64,000 nucleotides of DNA from Larix kaempferi (GCA_027924585.1 BSBM01000321.1:1047001-1111000), one strand, 5' to 3'; counted from the first letter of the stretch, positions 1-11,676 are shown. Notes: generated by a model not told the origin, from the letters alone. Translations and numbers: made by a program.

Positions 1-1905
1 TAATGATGATCCTCAAGATTCTGTATCGTCCCCTCTAGTAGTTCGGACAATATTTGATCCAACACCAACATTTTCTGAACCAATTCAAACCCAACCATCT
101 CCAAAGAGGCCTGCAGATGATGAAGAGGTTAATAAAATTTCAGGCATAATGAGAAGAAGATCTGCAAGGTTAGAAGGCATTTTTGAACAAGCTATTGAAA
201 AAGTTAGAATATCTGAAGATATGTTATCCACAAAACCCAAACGTCGAAGAACTCGTTATACACAGAGACAAAATTTAGAGTCAACACCCCAGCCAGAATT
301 GGAAGCTACTCAGTTTCAAGACCAAGCTTCAGAGGGAAGAAGACGAATCTAATCAAGTGGTAAGGCTTGATTCTCCTGGTTTAATTTCAAGTAAGTTACA
401 GAAGAGGATTAAGAAACTTAAGAAGCAAGTTCGTGAATTTCAAGTTTTGGATAGATATGTTAAAAATGAAAATGAAAAGTTAAAATAGAGAAGTATAAAA
501 TTACAGAGAAAGAATGATGTTCGTAAGAAAAGACTGAAAATTTTGAGAAGTCAGGCTCACCGATGGAGCCAGCAAAACAAAAGGTTGAGGAAACAAAATA
601 AATTGCTTAGAGATAAATTAGTACGAAATGAATCAGTACCACTGGCTGAGGATAATACAAGTTTGGAATTATTGGCTAATGCAACTGCAGAAAACATTCT
701 TCCTTCTTCCACTAAAAGTTCTGAAGATAAAGAAAAAGTCACAGAAGTTCTCTATGAGTGTTTTAATCAAATTCTTGATGATGTCTGGACTAATACCCTG
801 GCTTTAGCATCAGCTGAAGTAAATACTGTTAAATGGACTGGAAGAAATGATGAATTATATGACTTGGGCCTTATTTATCAACAACGATATAAATTTGAAG
901 TACAACGTATGCATGAAACTTGGTTCAAGAACAAAAGTGGAAGTCCAAAATACAGTCTTTACAACAACAATTAATGATTAACGAAGAAGAAAAGAGGCAA
1001 ATGTTTCAATTTGCTGAGGAAGCCATTTCTTGTAGAAGTCCTGCTAGAATTTATTCGATGTATTTGCATGAACAATTGGTAGGCCTTCAGATGACAAGAT
1101 TGAATAATAACATAAAGTTCATGATAGGAAATGTTGATGACTTTGTGGATATTTATAATGACTCCTCTACAAGGGAAAATGATTTGTTGTGTGAAATTTA
1201 TCAATTTAAATTCTTTCTAGAACATGAATTGGAATGTAATCCCAATCCTATAGTAGGAGATATTTAGTTACGAGCCTTTTCTTCTTTTATTCAAAATCAA
1301 ATTAAGTGGGAAATAGGGATGAAATTCTTTTATAAGTTGGAATTCTAGTCCGAACTTCATGTCAGAGGAGAGCATCCAGATCCTGAAGTGGCCTTTTCTA
1401 GTCACAGTGAATTCCTCAGGGATCCTACGAGGGTGAAACAATTTAGAATGAATCAGAGAGCAACGTTACAGAGTTTTGAAGAACTTAGTGATCTTGTGGG
1501 ACTTTCGCCTCTTTGCAGGCCTCAGAGACCCGTTGGAATTTGATTCCTCCAATACTCAAACAATGGAACCCCATGGGATACCCCTTTTTCCAGGTTTCCT
1601 TTTCAAGAACAATTTTTTATGTGAATTCTCTGCAAAGAAGTGGTACTCAATGGCTTGGGTTAAGGTTCCATTTTCTTTTGCTCTGGTGCAACAAAAATGA
1701 GTACAATGTTACTGGGCAGTGGTATGATTTTGCAGAGAACTGTTCATGGATGGAAGGTGGATCGTCATTTAGGTTTTCGAGCAAGAAATGAAGTAAGTCA
1801 CCAATCTTACAGTTGGACCAAGCTACATCAGAATTTACTACAAGGCGAATAAGTTGCATAGGGACATGCAACAAATTCCTGCTAGGGAAGATGTTTGGTG
1901 CTTGA
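1..1905 (+). pseudogene. U-family protein gene, decayed copy 1 (5' part outside window)
   Basis: This stretch aligns throughout with 50259-52107, a fuller copy of the same gene. It keeps the acidic/basic linker, the Lys/Arg/Leu/Gln-rich coiled-coil segment and the C-terminal region seen there. It is broken. One extra base near 330 shifts the frame relative to copy 2. In-frame TAG codons lie at 486-488, 1265-1267 and 1346-1348, where copy 2 has CAG or CAA. A 16-base deletion near 921, between CTTGGTT direct repeats, shifts the frame again. It keeps 22 codons (about 849-914) that copy 2 lacks. The N-terminal domain would lie left of the window. I do not recognise the protein; function is unknown. 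Pseudogene status is seen directly. Confidence 0.75.
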
Positions 1906-2194
1906 GATGTCTATGTTTTAACCCCTATTTTGACCATTTTTGTCTCGTCTGAAATGTCCTTTAACCTCCTGTATCGTTATTTACCTTTCATTTGACATCA
2001 AAGATCAAGGCTCATTGTAACTTTGTAATCACTTTTAAATATATTATGCTTATTATGCTATAGAAATGTTCATTGTAACTTTGTAATCACTTTTAGAAAT
2101 TTATTATGCTTATTTTGTTTATTAACATATTTGCACTAATCCAACACGATTCCTGATTGTTCACACACAGATATGTGTTTTATATTCTCCTTCT
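1906..2194. other. AT-rich spacer with a short tandem duplication
   Basis: No gene is visible. Two neighbouring copies of a roughly 50-base sequence beginning TCATTGTAACTTTGTAATC lie at about 2012-2060 and 2069-2120. The spacer starts where homology between the two U copies stops. Confidence 0.5.
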
Positions 2195-3310
2195 AAGAAA
2201 GTAGAGCCCATAAAGATTCTACCCAAGACTCACAATTAATTCATTCCATGTAGCCCTTCAATGTAGAGTTTTCAACAACACTCCTCTTCATATTGAGCAT
2301 AATTCCAATGTAGTCAACACTCAACCTTGGATCTTAATTCAACCTTGAAATTAAAATGTAACCCAACACAGAGTAACACGATTATCATATAGAGGATTCA
2401 ATTCATGCCATCGAATTCAATCTCCTTATAAGAATATAGTATTCCTGTAGCTACATATCACCGAAGGCAATCAACTTTGAACTCTTGTCCACGTATAATA
2501 TTTAATCTCATGATTAATACACGGGAGTATTGGATATATATGCGCATGGTTGTTGCTCACTTTCGTTCTTTTTCCACACAGAGAACAATATAAGCATCTG
2601 TTCATTTGCCATAACCTTTAAATTAAAAACTGTTTGCAACTACAGTTACGTCATTTCCCTTGCATTTGAAAGAACTAGGATCTCATATGGATCCTGCCCA
2701 ATTTCAACAAGGTTAAAGTCAAATAAGAAGTGTACATAATCTACCATTATGCCCAAACATCATTTCCAGTTTTTGAAGTCGTTGCAATCCTTAAACACCT
2801 TCACACAAATCTAGACAATTTCAATCTACAACTCATACCTGAATCATGTACAAATTCAATTAAACCATCATCTAAGATCATTCAAACAACTTGACTGTTC
2901 TTCCTACTATAGTTAGAGCACAAGCTAACTAATTCATTTCCTAGTTAGCCAATATTCACCAGACTTCATCAATCACACAAACATATATGAAATCAACACA
3001 CAGCATCATGACAAATAATCCTTTTCCATTTAATTACTTGGAAATTTACAGGCTAATAAACAAACTCTGACCTATCCTCTATTTTATTTGCCCTGATTCT
3101 TACATTGTATATCTAACCCTCCTAACCATCATTTTTCCAGCCTCTCTCTCTCTAACCTCTAATGCTTGCAGGAATACAAGATATACTTGGAAACCTAACT
3201 TGTAGCTAAATAACAAACTTCCTACATTTATGGAACTAACTCCTAAAGTTCTTGTAATTGTAATTGTCATTATTATGTTAAAATAAATTGATTTCCATCC
3301 TTAAAACAAT

Positions 3311-3467
3311 TTAATAACATATATCTACAAGCTTGGCCTAAGCCTGTAAGTTGAGTTGTTGTTTATACTTACATATGCACAAATGGAAATCAGACACATG
3401 GGTCTTATTTGGAATCGTGTCACCTAGCCCATCCTCCTGTTGGTTCCTCCGAGTTCATTTTGATGTT
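3311..3467 (+). repeat. Repeat R, copy 1
   Basis: A dispersed repeat of about 150 bases, also found at 42211-42370 (minus), 53466-53624, 57269-57422 and 59275-59410. Its signature is a hairpin with arms CAGGCTT and AAGCCTG (first base changed here), followed by conserved sequence ending in a GAGTTCATT motif. Here it is part of repeat E; elsewhere it occurs alone. Confidence 0.75.
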
Positions 3468-3533
3468 ACCCGAGGAGCGGATTTATTGCATACTAGTCGC
3501 AGAACATAGGAACCACTTTTTCTGCCTAGATTA

Positions 3534-3570
3534 GAGGATCTGTCGATTCTTTGAATCTTGACAGATCCTC
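3534..3570. other. Perfect 11-bp stem-loop inside repeat E
   Basis: Arms GAGGATCTGTC (3534-3544) and GACAGATCCTC (3560-3570) are exact reverse complements around a 15-base loop. The loop can itself pair GATT with AATC. The corresponding stem in the inverted E copy near 42100-42150 is mutated. Confidence 0.6.
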
Positions 3571-3925
3571 TCTGATTTGTTATGATGTAATTTCTCTTTT
3601 AATTAAGTTGCATAAGATCAAAGAATCTCTATTATATTCCCATCTTCGGTTGGATGGAGTCCGTTTTCCTCTATTTTCTCCATTTCAATGTATTGACCGT
3701 CGAGTGTTTCTTCATTCACAGGTCTACTGATGAATTTATTAAAATGCTAGCAGATTTACATTAAAATTACTCTTGACAACCCCTTAATAAGACCAATCAC
3801 ATGTAAGGTGAGAAACTACCTTACTAACAATGAAAACTACTCTCAAAAGCTCCACTAAATGAAAACAACATAACTGGCAAGTAATTAGTAAGGAATTTGT
3901 CTATGGAAGAAGTTGAAAATTCATC

Positions 3926-4213
3926 ATTCTGCCAAATGTCACTTCTAAATTTCAGCTTCACATCCTTAAACAATTACCCACATTTACCTTCTACATCTTG
4001 GGAATCATGCTGTCATATTAAATTCACATACCAAACTCCATGGCCATTGAGGTGAGTGATATGATGTTTAAAAGTTTAGAAATGTGTTCATGATATGGAA
4101 ATTCTGTAAAAGTATTTGTGAATTTCAGGACATTGGAAATCTTGTCACTCTTTTGGCCATATTTTAGATAGTTTTTATTGCTTACGTGAAATCTAAAAAA
4201 CATTGTCATGAGC
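3926..4213 (+). repeat. Repeat B, copy 1
   Basis: About 200 bases (3930-4125) match 31085-31290 in the same orientation, although the neighbouring repeat E is inverted between the two places. This means B and E are separate units joined differently. No coding function was recognised. Confidence 0.55.
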
Positions 4214-4319
4214 ATTATTCAATGTAAGTGCGTTTTGGTTCCAAAATTTTTCCCCGAAAGTCTGAAATAAATATAATGTATATGATAGTCTAATATGTTG
4301 AATATGGTTGTCATTAATG

Positions 4320-5640
4320 ACAATCCATTAATGAAAAAGGAGTAATAAAGGTTGATGACATGGCAAGAAGGACATGGGCACTTGGACATTATATGACCAT
4401 GATGGAGCTTGTATGTAGCTTGAAAAAGAAGTCTTTAATGTCTTCTTGAATGTGTTAACTATGGTGATAAAGGCTTGGTACTTGTAACATGAGAAGAAGC
4501 CCATATGTATGGTGAAGAATCTTTGAACCCATAAGATGGTCCTTAAGCCCACATACTTGGTGCCTTGTTGATCTTTTGCCCACAAGCTAAATGAAGGTAC
4601 TTTGACAATGAAAATGTAGCCCATGATCATGAGAATCCCACGAAAATGATGAAGAAGCCCTCAAACATTTGATGAAGTCCATGCCCACAAGCCGGATACA
4701 ATATGCCCGCAGGCTCAACACATATGCCCGCCAACAATGATAAAGATGCCCACAGGCCCAATGGAATATGACTGTAGGACCAGTGGAAAAGTGCCTGCCA
4801 GCCATGAAAGAGAAATGCCCGCAGCATGAAAGAGAAATGCCCGCAAATGACCAAGAAAAATGCCCGCAGGCCCAAGGAAAAAATGCCCGCCAACAGAGTT
4901 AGAAAATGCCCGCAGGCCTAAGAAAAAAATGCCTGCATGAGCAATAAGAAAATGCCTGCAGGCTCTTAGGCATTATGCCCGCCACTTGGAAGGAAAATGC
5001 CCACAGCATGAAGGAAAATGCCCGTGGGCCTAAGCAAAAAATGCCCGCATGAGAAATAAGAAAATGCCCGCAGGCTCTTAGGCATTATGCCCGCCACTTG
5101 GAAGGAAAATGCCCACAATTGGGTCAAGAAAAATGCCCTCCAGTTGTAAATGGAAAATGCCAGCATGAATTTTACCCACATATGTGGTGGTTTGATGGGG
5201 TTTGGGTATTATATAAAGTTTTTATTGTATTGGTGGAGTCCATTTGTTCAAGACTTGGTAAAGAACATGGTTGTGGGGATTGTGTCCTTTGACCCAAAAT
5301 GGATTAGGCCCATAATAGGAACAAAAGACCCATTCTGTAGTCATTCATTGAAAATAATGTGGCAAAGAATATTGACAACATATGCTTGAAGCCTTGACAT
5401 GGCAGGAAAGCCCTTGCCCAACCCTTGACGTGGTAACAAAGTCCTCAAAGATCAATAAGAATGAAAACTCAAGGTCGGCTTGCTAGCATTAAAATTGAAA
5501 TAAAGTTGTGAAGATAGCTCCACAAAATAATCTAAAAAGAAATAAAAATATAAAATATATTTATCATGTCAGCCCCCAAAATTTATGGAAAAAGTGTATA
5601 AATAAGAGCAAATGCTCTAATTCGTTGGAGTGAAGTGTGA
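4320..5640 (+). repeat. Possible U3-type LTR remnant with GCCCGCAG minisatellite, block 1
   Basis: Between about 4670 and 5165 a degenerate unit of roughly 22 bases with core AAATGCCCGCAGGC recurs about twenty times. A larger unit of about 114 bases is duplicated (4926-4990 against 5040-5105). A TATA-like box, TATAAATA, lies downstream at 5597-5604. The order array, GGTCGGCTTG motif, TATA box is repeated at 6120-6830. I infer that both blocks are the promoter (U3) parts of related, diverged LTRs. No paired LTR ends were found, so this remains tentative. Short ORFs across the array come from the repeat itself. Confidence 0.45.
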
Positions 5641-6119
5641 GATGTGAGCTTTGATTTTTTCGGATCATACTAAGGATATTCTTGGGTACACAGTGAGGCA
5701 ATTGTAGCATGAAGATAATAAAGATTAATCTCTGATTTTTAGGTGAAGAAGACGTAGCCGCAGATGGAAGATTGAGACAACAATAGATTTAATGAAGTTT
5801 CTTTTCTCTCTTTTCTTCTCTCTGAATTTCGGGACCGACAGAAACTAAGGTAGCTCGTGGATACTACAGGAAGCAGCAGTATATGAAGATGACTAGACAT
5901 AATGTGAAATGATGACATGTTTGGTTAATGACATGATTGTGTTGACAATTTGATGACATGTTTGTGGACAGATTGATGATATTGACAATAGTAGGGCAAG
6001 TTATTTGAGCAACAATCAATTGAATTAATCAGATTGATATGGCAGAGAAGTTGACTAAGATAGTTGTTGAATTTGTTGGAATTCTGAATTGGAATTGATG
6101 TCAAAAGGGAATTAAGGTC
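5641..6119. other. Noncoding sequence between two minisatellite blocks
   Basis: This lies downstream of the first TATA-like box. It has short pyrimidine tracts (5805-5825) and several GATGACATG motifs around 5905-5965. No gene or LTR end was recognised. It could be the R/U5 and leader part of a decayed LTR element. Confidence 0.3.
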
Positions 6120-6844
6120 TTAAAGTGTGTTTTTGGATGCCCAAAAGCCTTAGACAAATGCACGCAGAGGATGTAAAATATGCCCGCAGGCTCACATTTT
6201 GTGTGAAGCAAATGCACATAGAGGATGCAAAAAATGCTCAATGCCCATCGGCTTTGCTCGCAGGCTTTGGGAGAATGTTTGGATGCCCACAACACATAGT
6301 AAAGATGCCCGCAGGCCTAGTGGAAAAGTGCCCTCCAGCCATGAAGAAGAATGCCCGTAGCATGACTGAAGAAATGCCTGCAGCATGAAATAAGAATGCC
6401 CACAACATGACTAAAGAAATGCCCGTAGCATGAAATAAAAATGCCTGCAGCATGAAAGAGAAATGCCTGCAAATGACCAAGAAAAATGCCCGTAGGTCCA
6501 AGGAAAAAATGCCTACCAGCAGAGTTAGAAGATGCTCGTAGGACTTGAGGAAAAATGACTGCAAAGACTTGATTCTTAATTAATGATGCTATGTAATCTT
6601 CGTCAAGAAGCCTTGATATGATGTATGGAGACCCCAGTGCTAGTGGCACCTTGGACCATGAAGATTTGATGGACATGCCTTGCACATGAAGATTTCGGTC
6701 TTGGACCCACACGTGTTGGCTCTTGATATTGTTGACTGAAGCACTATCTCCTTGATTGAAGGGTCGGCTTGTAACTTGTTATTGGAGAAGATTTTTGTAT
6801 AAATAGAAAAGTTAGATGTGATTTTTTGTGTATGCATTTTGATG
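6120..6844 (+). repeat. GCCCGCAG minisatellite, block 2, with TATA-like box
   Basis: The array at about 6140-6565 carries the same unit variants in the same order as 4813-4920, for example the GAAAGAGAAATGCC and AATGACCAAGAAAAATGCC variants. It is therefore a diverged duplicate of block 1. A GGGTCGGCTTG motif and TATAAATA (6798-6805) follow. The block then runs directly into a truncated gypsy pol reading frame at about 6845. Confidence 0.5.
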
Positions 6845-9508
6845 TGGTGATAAGAGCTGCGAGCTTGGGAACGCTAGACATAAGGCCAAGTGTGTCTCCT
6901 TGGGGAGCACCATTAATTTTTGTTAAAAAGAAGGACAGTACCATGCGATTGTGCATCGATTACCGTCAGCTTAATAAAATGACAATTAAGAACGGATATC
7001 CCTTACCCCGCATAGATGATCTATTTGATCAAGTATGCGTAGCAAAGATATTCACTAAAATTGATTTAAGGTACGGGTATCATCAGGTTGGAATAAAAGA
7101 CGAATACATATTCAAAACTGCATTCAGAACGCGATATGGACACTACGAGTTCGTAGTTATGCCTTTCGGGCTAACCAATGCACCGACAGTGTTCATGTGT
7201 TTAATGAACAACGTTCTGCATAAATATTTGGATAAGTTTGTAGTTGTGTTCATTGATGATATTCTGATTTATTGAAAAACTAAAGAAGAGCATGACAAAC
7301 ATTTAAGAATAATTCTACAAGTTTTAAGAGAACATCAGCTTTACGCTAAGTTCAGTAAATGTGATTTTTATAAAGATAAAATGTAGTACTTAGGTCACAT
7401 AATTTCTAAAGACGGAATTTCTATCGACCCTGATAAGATAAAAGCAATTAACGAGTGGCCTGTCCCTAAAGATGTAACTGACGTTCGGTCATTTATGGGG
7501 ATAACAGGTTACTACAGAAAGTTTATTGAAGGGTTTTCAAGAATTGTGAACCCCATTACTTCTTTGCAGAAGAAAGGGAAGAAATTCGTATGGGATCAAA
7601 AGTGTCAAGAAAGCTTTAATAAGTTAAAAGAATTAATAACCACTGCACCAATTTTAAAAATTACTGATCCTAACAAAGACTTCGTTGTATGCACTGATGC
7701 GTGAAATGATGGACTTGGTGGGGTCTTAACTCAAGAAGGTCATGCTATCGCTTTTGAGTCTAGAAAGTTAAAAATCCATGAAAAGAATTATGCAACTTAC
7801 GATCTTGAGTTGGAAGCCGTGATACATGCATTAAAAATGTGGCGCCATCACTTGATTGGAAGAAAATTCATACTAATGACAGATAATAAGGGTTTAAAGT
7901 ATTTGTTGGATCAAACAAATCTTAACGCAAGGCAAGCTAGATGGCTAGCTTTCCTTAGCGAGTATGATTTCGAGATTCAACACATTAAGGGGAAAGAAAA
8001 TAAAGTTGTTGATGCATTAAGCAGGAATCCCAGATTAAGCTTTATGGCAGCAATCAACACGTTTAAGATAGATTTGGAAAATCAAATTGAAGAAGGAATT
8101 AAACAAGATGAAAATTATCAAAAATTGCTTCGTAAAGTTGCTAAAAATGTATTAGAAAATTTAATAACAGATTTCAACATTGATAAAAAAGGCTTAATGA
8201 CTTATAAAAACAGAATTTATGTACCAAATGTGTCAAAGGTTAAACTATTAATTTTGGATGAAGTTCATAAGAGTCCTTATTCCGGACATCCAGGTTATCA
8301 GAAAATGATAACTATGTTAAGGAAGGATTATTTTTGGCCCAACATGAAGAATGAAGTGGCTGAATACATAGCTAAATTTTTTGAATGTCAGACCATTAAG
8401 GCTGCACATCAACATCCAGCTGGATTATTGCAGCCATTGCCAATTCCAGAATGGAAATGGGAGATTATAAGTATTGATTTTATTACAGGTTTTCCTAAAA
8501 ACCAGAAACAAAATGACTCCATAATGGTGGTTGTGGACAAGTTAAGTAAGGTTGCTCATTTTATTCTTGTTAAAACCACTTTCAAAGATTCTAACATTGC
8601 AGATGTATTTATGAAGCAAATCTTTCGCTTGCACGAAATTTCAAAGGTAGTTATTTCTGATCGGGACTCTAAGTTCACTGGAAATTTTTGGACAACACTG
8701 TTTAAAGGTTTAAATACTAAACTAAATTTTAGCACTTCTTTTCACCCACAAACTGATGGTCAAACAGAAAGGGTAAACCAGATTTTAGAAGACATGCTAA
8801 GAATGTATGTCAAAGATCAACCATCTAAGTGGGAAGATTACTTACATTTAGCATAATTCGCATACAATAATCATTATCAAGCATCTGCTAAGTTAAGTCC
8901 ATTTGATATTTTGTATGGAAGAAAATGTTGTACTCGTAGACAGATTAATGCTAGGACCAGATTTATTGAAAGAAATGGAGCTAACCGTGAAACAGGTTCA
9001 AGGTAACTTAAAGGTTTCCCAAGATCGGCAAAAAAGTTATGCAGATTTGAAACGCACTGAAAGAGAATTTCAAGTTGGAGACCATGTTTTTATAAAGGTA
9101 AAACCCAAGAAAATTTCTTTGAAGCTTGGGAGTTGTGCTAAACTAGCACCAAGGTACTGTGGACCATTCGAAATCCTATCAAGGATTGGAACTGTTGCAT
9201 ATCAATTGGCTTTGCCATCTAATTTAAAAATCCACAATGTTTTTCACATTTCTGTTTTAAAGAAGTATGTGCACGATGCTACTCATGTGCTGAATTGGAA
9301 TGACATACAGGTGGAGCCCGAAGGATATTTTCAGGTGGAACCGGACTGTATTCTCAACTGGAGGGAAACTATGCTTCGGAATCATACCATAGGGCAGGTA
9401 AAGGTGCAATGGAAGCACTTTAGCCCTGATGAAGCTACCTAGGAATTGGAAAGTAAAATGCGGGCAGCATATCTAGTTATGTTTCAAGAAGGATCGGATG
9501 ATGAATAA
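6845..9508 (+). pseudogene. Ty3/gypsy (chromovirus-type) pol remnant: RT-RNase H-integrase-chromodomain-like tail
   Basis: The frame opens inside reverse transcriptase: the SPWGAP and [10 protein letters not shown] motifs are present, then the catalytic FIDD at about 7250-7261. RNase H (TDA, YDLELEAV), an integrase HHCC zinc region, an integrase core (IDFITGF, DRDSKF, DGQTERVNQ) and a C-terminal chromodomain-like tail (VQWKHFSPDEAT) follow. It is dead: stops at 7273 (TGA), 7384 (TAG), 7702 (TGA) and 8854 (TAA), a frameshift near 8930, and TAG at 9440 where the family has Trp. Gag, protease and the start of RT are missing. A polypurine tract, AAGTGGGGGTG (9535-9545), follows the final stop, as expected before a 3' LTR. 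Lineage is inferred from the tail. Confidence 0.9.
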
Positions 9509-9545
9509 GCAACATCGAGGACGATGTTAAGCTTAAGTGGGGGTG

Positions 9546-10760
9546 TTTGTAGCATACCCTTTTTGCTGAAAAACATTTTATGTTGGAAACATTATGTTAA
9601 CTTTTAGTGTAAAGTTTTATATTGGACAAGTGTCCAAGGATGACTGTAATTGCACAATATTTTATTATTTAATAAATTAAATAGGAGACAAACACCTAAG
9701 GGGACTGATGAAAGAGATTTTACTGACCCACTAGGTGGAATGGAATCTGGGGTAGAAGGCAATGGACAAGTGGCAGCATCATGATGCAACTAACTAGCTG
9801 TTGGTATGGGACAACTCCCTTGAAATGTGGTCATAGTGCCCTGGAAGGTGGGACTGGAGCTTGAGGCTCATTTATTCAAAACTAATTACTAAAGACCTAG
9901 GAAGTCTATATAAGAGCCATCGAATTATGAACTGAGGTTCATCATTTTTCCTGACGAGGAAATTTACCTTGGGGTTTTGCTATGCTTGCACCCAAGAGAT
10001 TCGATGAGGGGATATGCTAAGTTTTTGATCATGGTGTAAGTCTGTGTATTTACTACTAAGTGCAAAAGTTATATTGTTGAGTGTAGAAGGCATATTTTGA
10101 GTGCAGAAGGCATATTGCTGAGTGCAGAAGGTGTATTTTGAGTGAAAAAGTTATATTGCTGAGTGCAGAAGGCATATTTTGAGTGCAAAAGTTACACTGC
10201 TGAGTGCAGAAGTTATATTACTGAGTGCCTTGCTTCTACACAGATTCCATCTACTTAGTGGTTCAGTAAGAAAGCTCGGGGATCCAAAGGAAGCAGACGA
10301 GACTGTAGCAGAAGAAGGAACAGTGAATTAAAATATTTTTTTGTGTGATTTTTTTTTTGGGATGAAAGCTGTGATTTGAGGGTAATCTTGTTATATATTT
10401 GGGAGGAAGGGTGGAGCAAGGGAATAACACATATACTCGGGTTGCATCCTGAATATATAATCTCAGTTGGTGCTGGAAGTATTTATTATTGAGGTTGAAG
10501 CCTCCACACCACCAGTTGCAGCTGGTGCATGTACTCTGTGTTTATGCACCGATCTTCAATGTAAACTTATCATTTATAAATATACTTAGATTTGAAGATT
10601 TCATTAGTATTTCTACTTTTGTATCAATTGTTATACTTTGGATTTATTAAGCTAACAAATGAAGATTAATTCTGTGTGTTAGATCAGTCCAAAAATTTTA
10701 AATTGGTAAAAACCTACAATGATTCACCCCCCCTCTCAATATTGTGTGTGTGTTCTTCAT
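9546..10760 (+). repeat. Probable 3' LTR of the gypsy remnant, right end uncertain
   Basis: The LTR should begin with TG just after the polypurine tract, at 9544 or 9548. A TATA box, TATATAAG, is at 9907-9914. The right end is unclear: TGTAG at 9548 pairs with CTACA near 10720, but a TTCACCCCCCCTCTCA run, common near ends of plant LTRs, lies at 10723-10740. No 5' partner LTR exists in the window, so limits cannot be proved. Confidence 0.5.
10056..10235 (+). repeat. 20/21-bp tandem array within the LTR
   Basis: About nine units of GAGTGCAGAAGGCATATTTT or its variant ending TGCT lie head to tail. The two variants often alternate, so the real unit may be a 41-base dimer. It lies downstream of the TATA box and so would be transcribed. 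Confidence 0.7.
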
Positions 10761-11400
10761 AATTGACCTTGACAAGTTAATTGACAAGTTGATGACAGTT
10801 GAATGAGCAGAATTTGATAGTTATCAGTATGTAATTGTAAGTTGGGTCTTGCACACCTTTTTTCCTAGTTGGATCTAAGAAAAGACTAAGTTGGGTCTTG
10901 GAATAGAAGTTGGTGCTTCTCAATCAGTTGTAGCTGATGCAAACCTGAAGGTTGTGGCCTCCATTGTAAATCATATCAAATTAAATATAACAAAGTTTAC
11001 AAAGCTTATCTTGTGATGTGTCTCTAATGATTTATCTTGATGACATGCTTAATTGATGAATATTGATGCATAGTTAAATGTGGATGATAAGTGAAATTGT
11101 TTAATGATCCATGTTTAAGTTTTGAAGACGTGAAATTGGTAAAAAGTGCTGGTACACTGATTCACCCCCCCTCTCAGTGTGCCATTGTGTCTAACATAAT
11201 ACACCAGGAAGTAATGAGTATTTTTGTTTCAAATGAAGGTAAAGGTTGAAAAAATAATTTGAAATAGAATTGAATCGGAAATTGATATATTAATGAATAT
11301 TGAAAGCTTTGAGGCAGTTCTGATCAAGTGTTGAGGCTATTATAATATATGAGTTGCAGTTTAGGGCATTAATGAAGAGATAGATCATTTTAAGGAAACA
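10761..11400. repeat. Fragment of another LTR (copia-like)
   Basis: A second TTGGTAAAAA...TTCACCCCCCCTCTCA signature lies at 11138-11176, resembling that at 10703-10740. The stretch near 10925-10965 (CAGTTGTAGCTGATG, GGTTGTGGCCTCC) resembles 57220-57262. No coding sequence or paired end was found. 11200-11400 holds nothing I recognise. Confidence 0.35.
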
Positions 11401-11428
11401 ACCTTAGCAGCCTAGAGGAGTGAAGTCC

Positions 11429-11676
11429 GACAAAGTGGACCACATGTGGTATTGTTTCCAAGCCACTTGGCAATGTACTCCAAGTGAAAGGTAGGCCCAT
11501 AGACAATTAGTTGCTGTAGCTTTTCATCTATTTGGGTTTTGTTCCAGGTGTATTATGTGTCTTGGGGATGACCAAATAGATGAAAAGCTACAACAACTAA
11601 TTGTCTATGGGCCTACCTTTCACTTGGAGTGCATTGAAAAGTGGCTTGCAAACAATACCACATGTCCACTTTGTCT
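11429..11676. repeat. Inverted duplication of a RING-H2 gene fragment (about 105-bp hairpin arms)
   Basis: Bases 11429-11533 are the reverse complement of 11574-11676 with only a few mismatches, around a loop of about 40 bases. The right arm is the coding strand of a RING-H2 fragment; the left arm is an antisense copy of the same exon. A transcript through it would fold into a long hairpin. I infer, but cannot show, that small RNAs might arise. Young plant MIRNA genes are known to start as inverted duplications of target genes. Confidence 0.75.

Larger units (their letters stand above)
2195..3925 (+). repeat. Repeat E, forward copy (E1)
   Basis: Most of this segment is the reverse complement of 41899-42893, and its right end (3772-3920) is the reverse complement of 31470-31622. 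The two pieces of the other copy are separated only by an LTR element, so they form one inverted copy. E1 holds about 590 bases (roughly 2424-3013) that the inverted copy lacks, so either an insertion here or a deletion there. It contains repeat R at 3311-3467 and a strong stem-loop at 3534-3570. No coding capacity was recognised. The ends show no clear TG...CA termini. Confidence 0.7.

Noticed and set aside
4587-6712. Overlapping ORFs of 60-130 codons in the GCCCGCAG arrays
   Set aside because: They follow from the repeat unit lacking stops in several frames; residue patterns simply repeat (RAF, GIF) and no domain appears.
10056-10235. CRISPR-like array
   Set aside because: No repeat-spacer alternation with unique spacers; plant nuclear context and direct 20-base tandem units.
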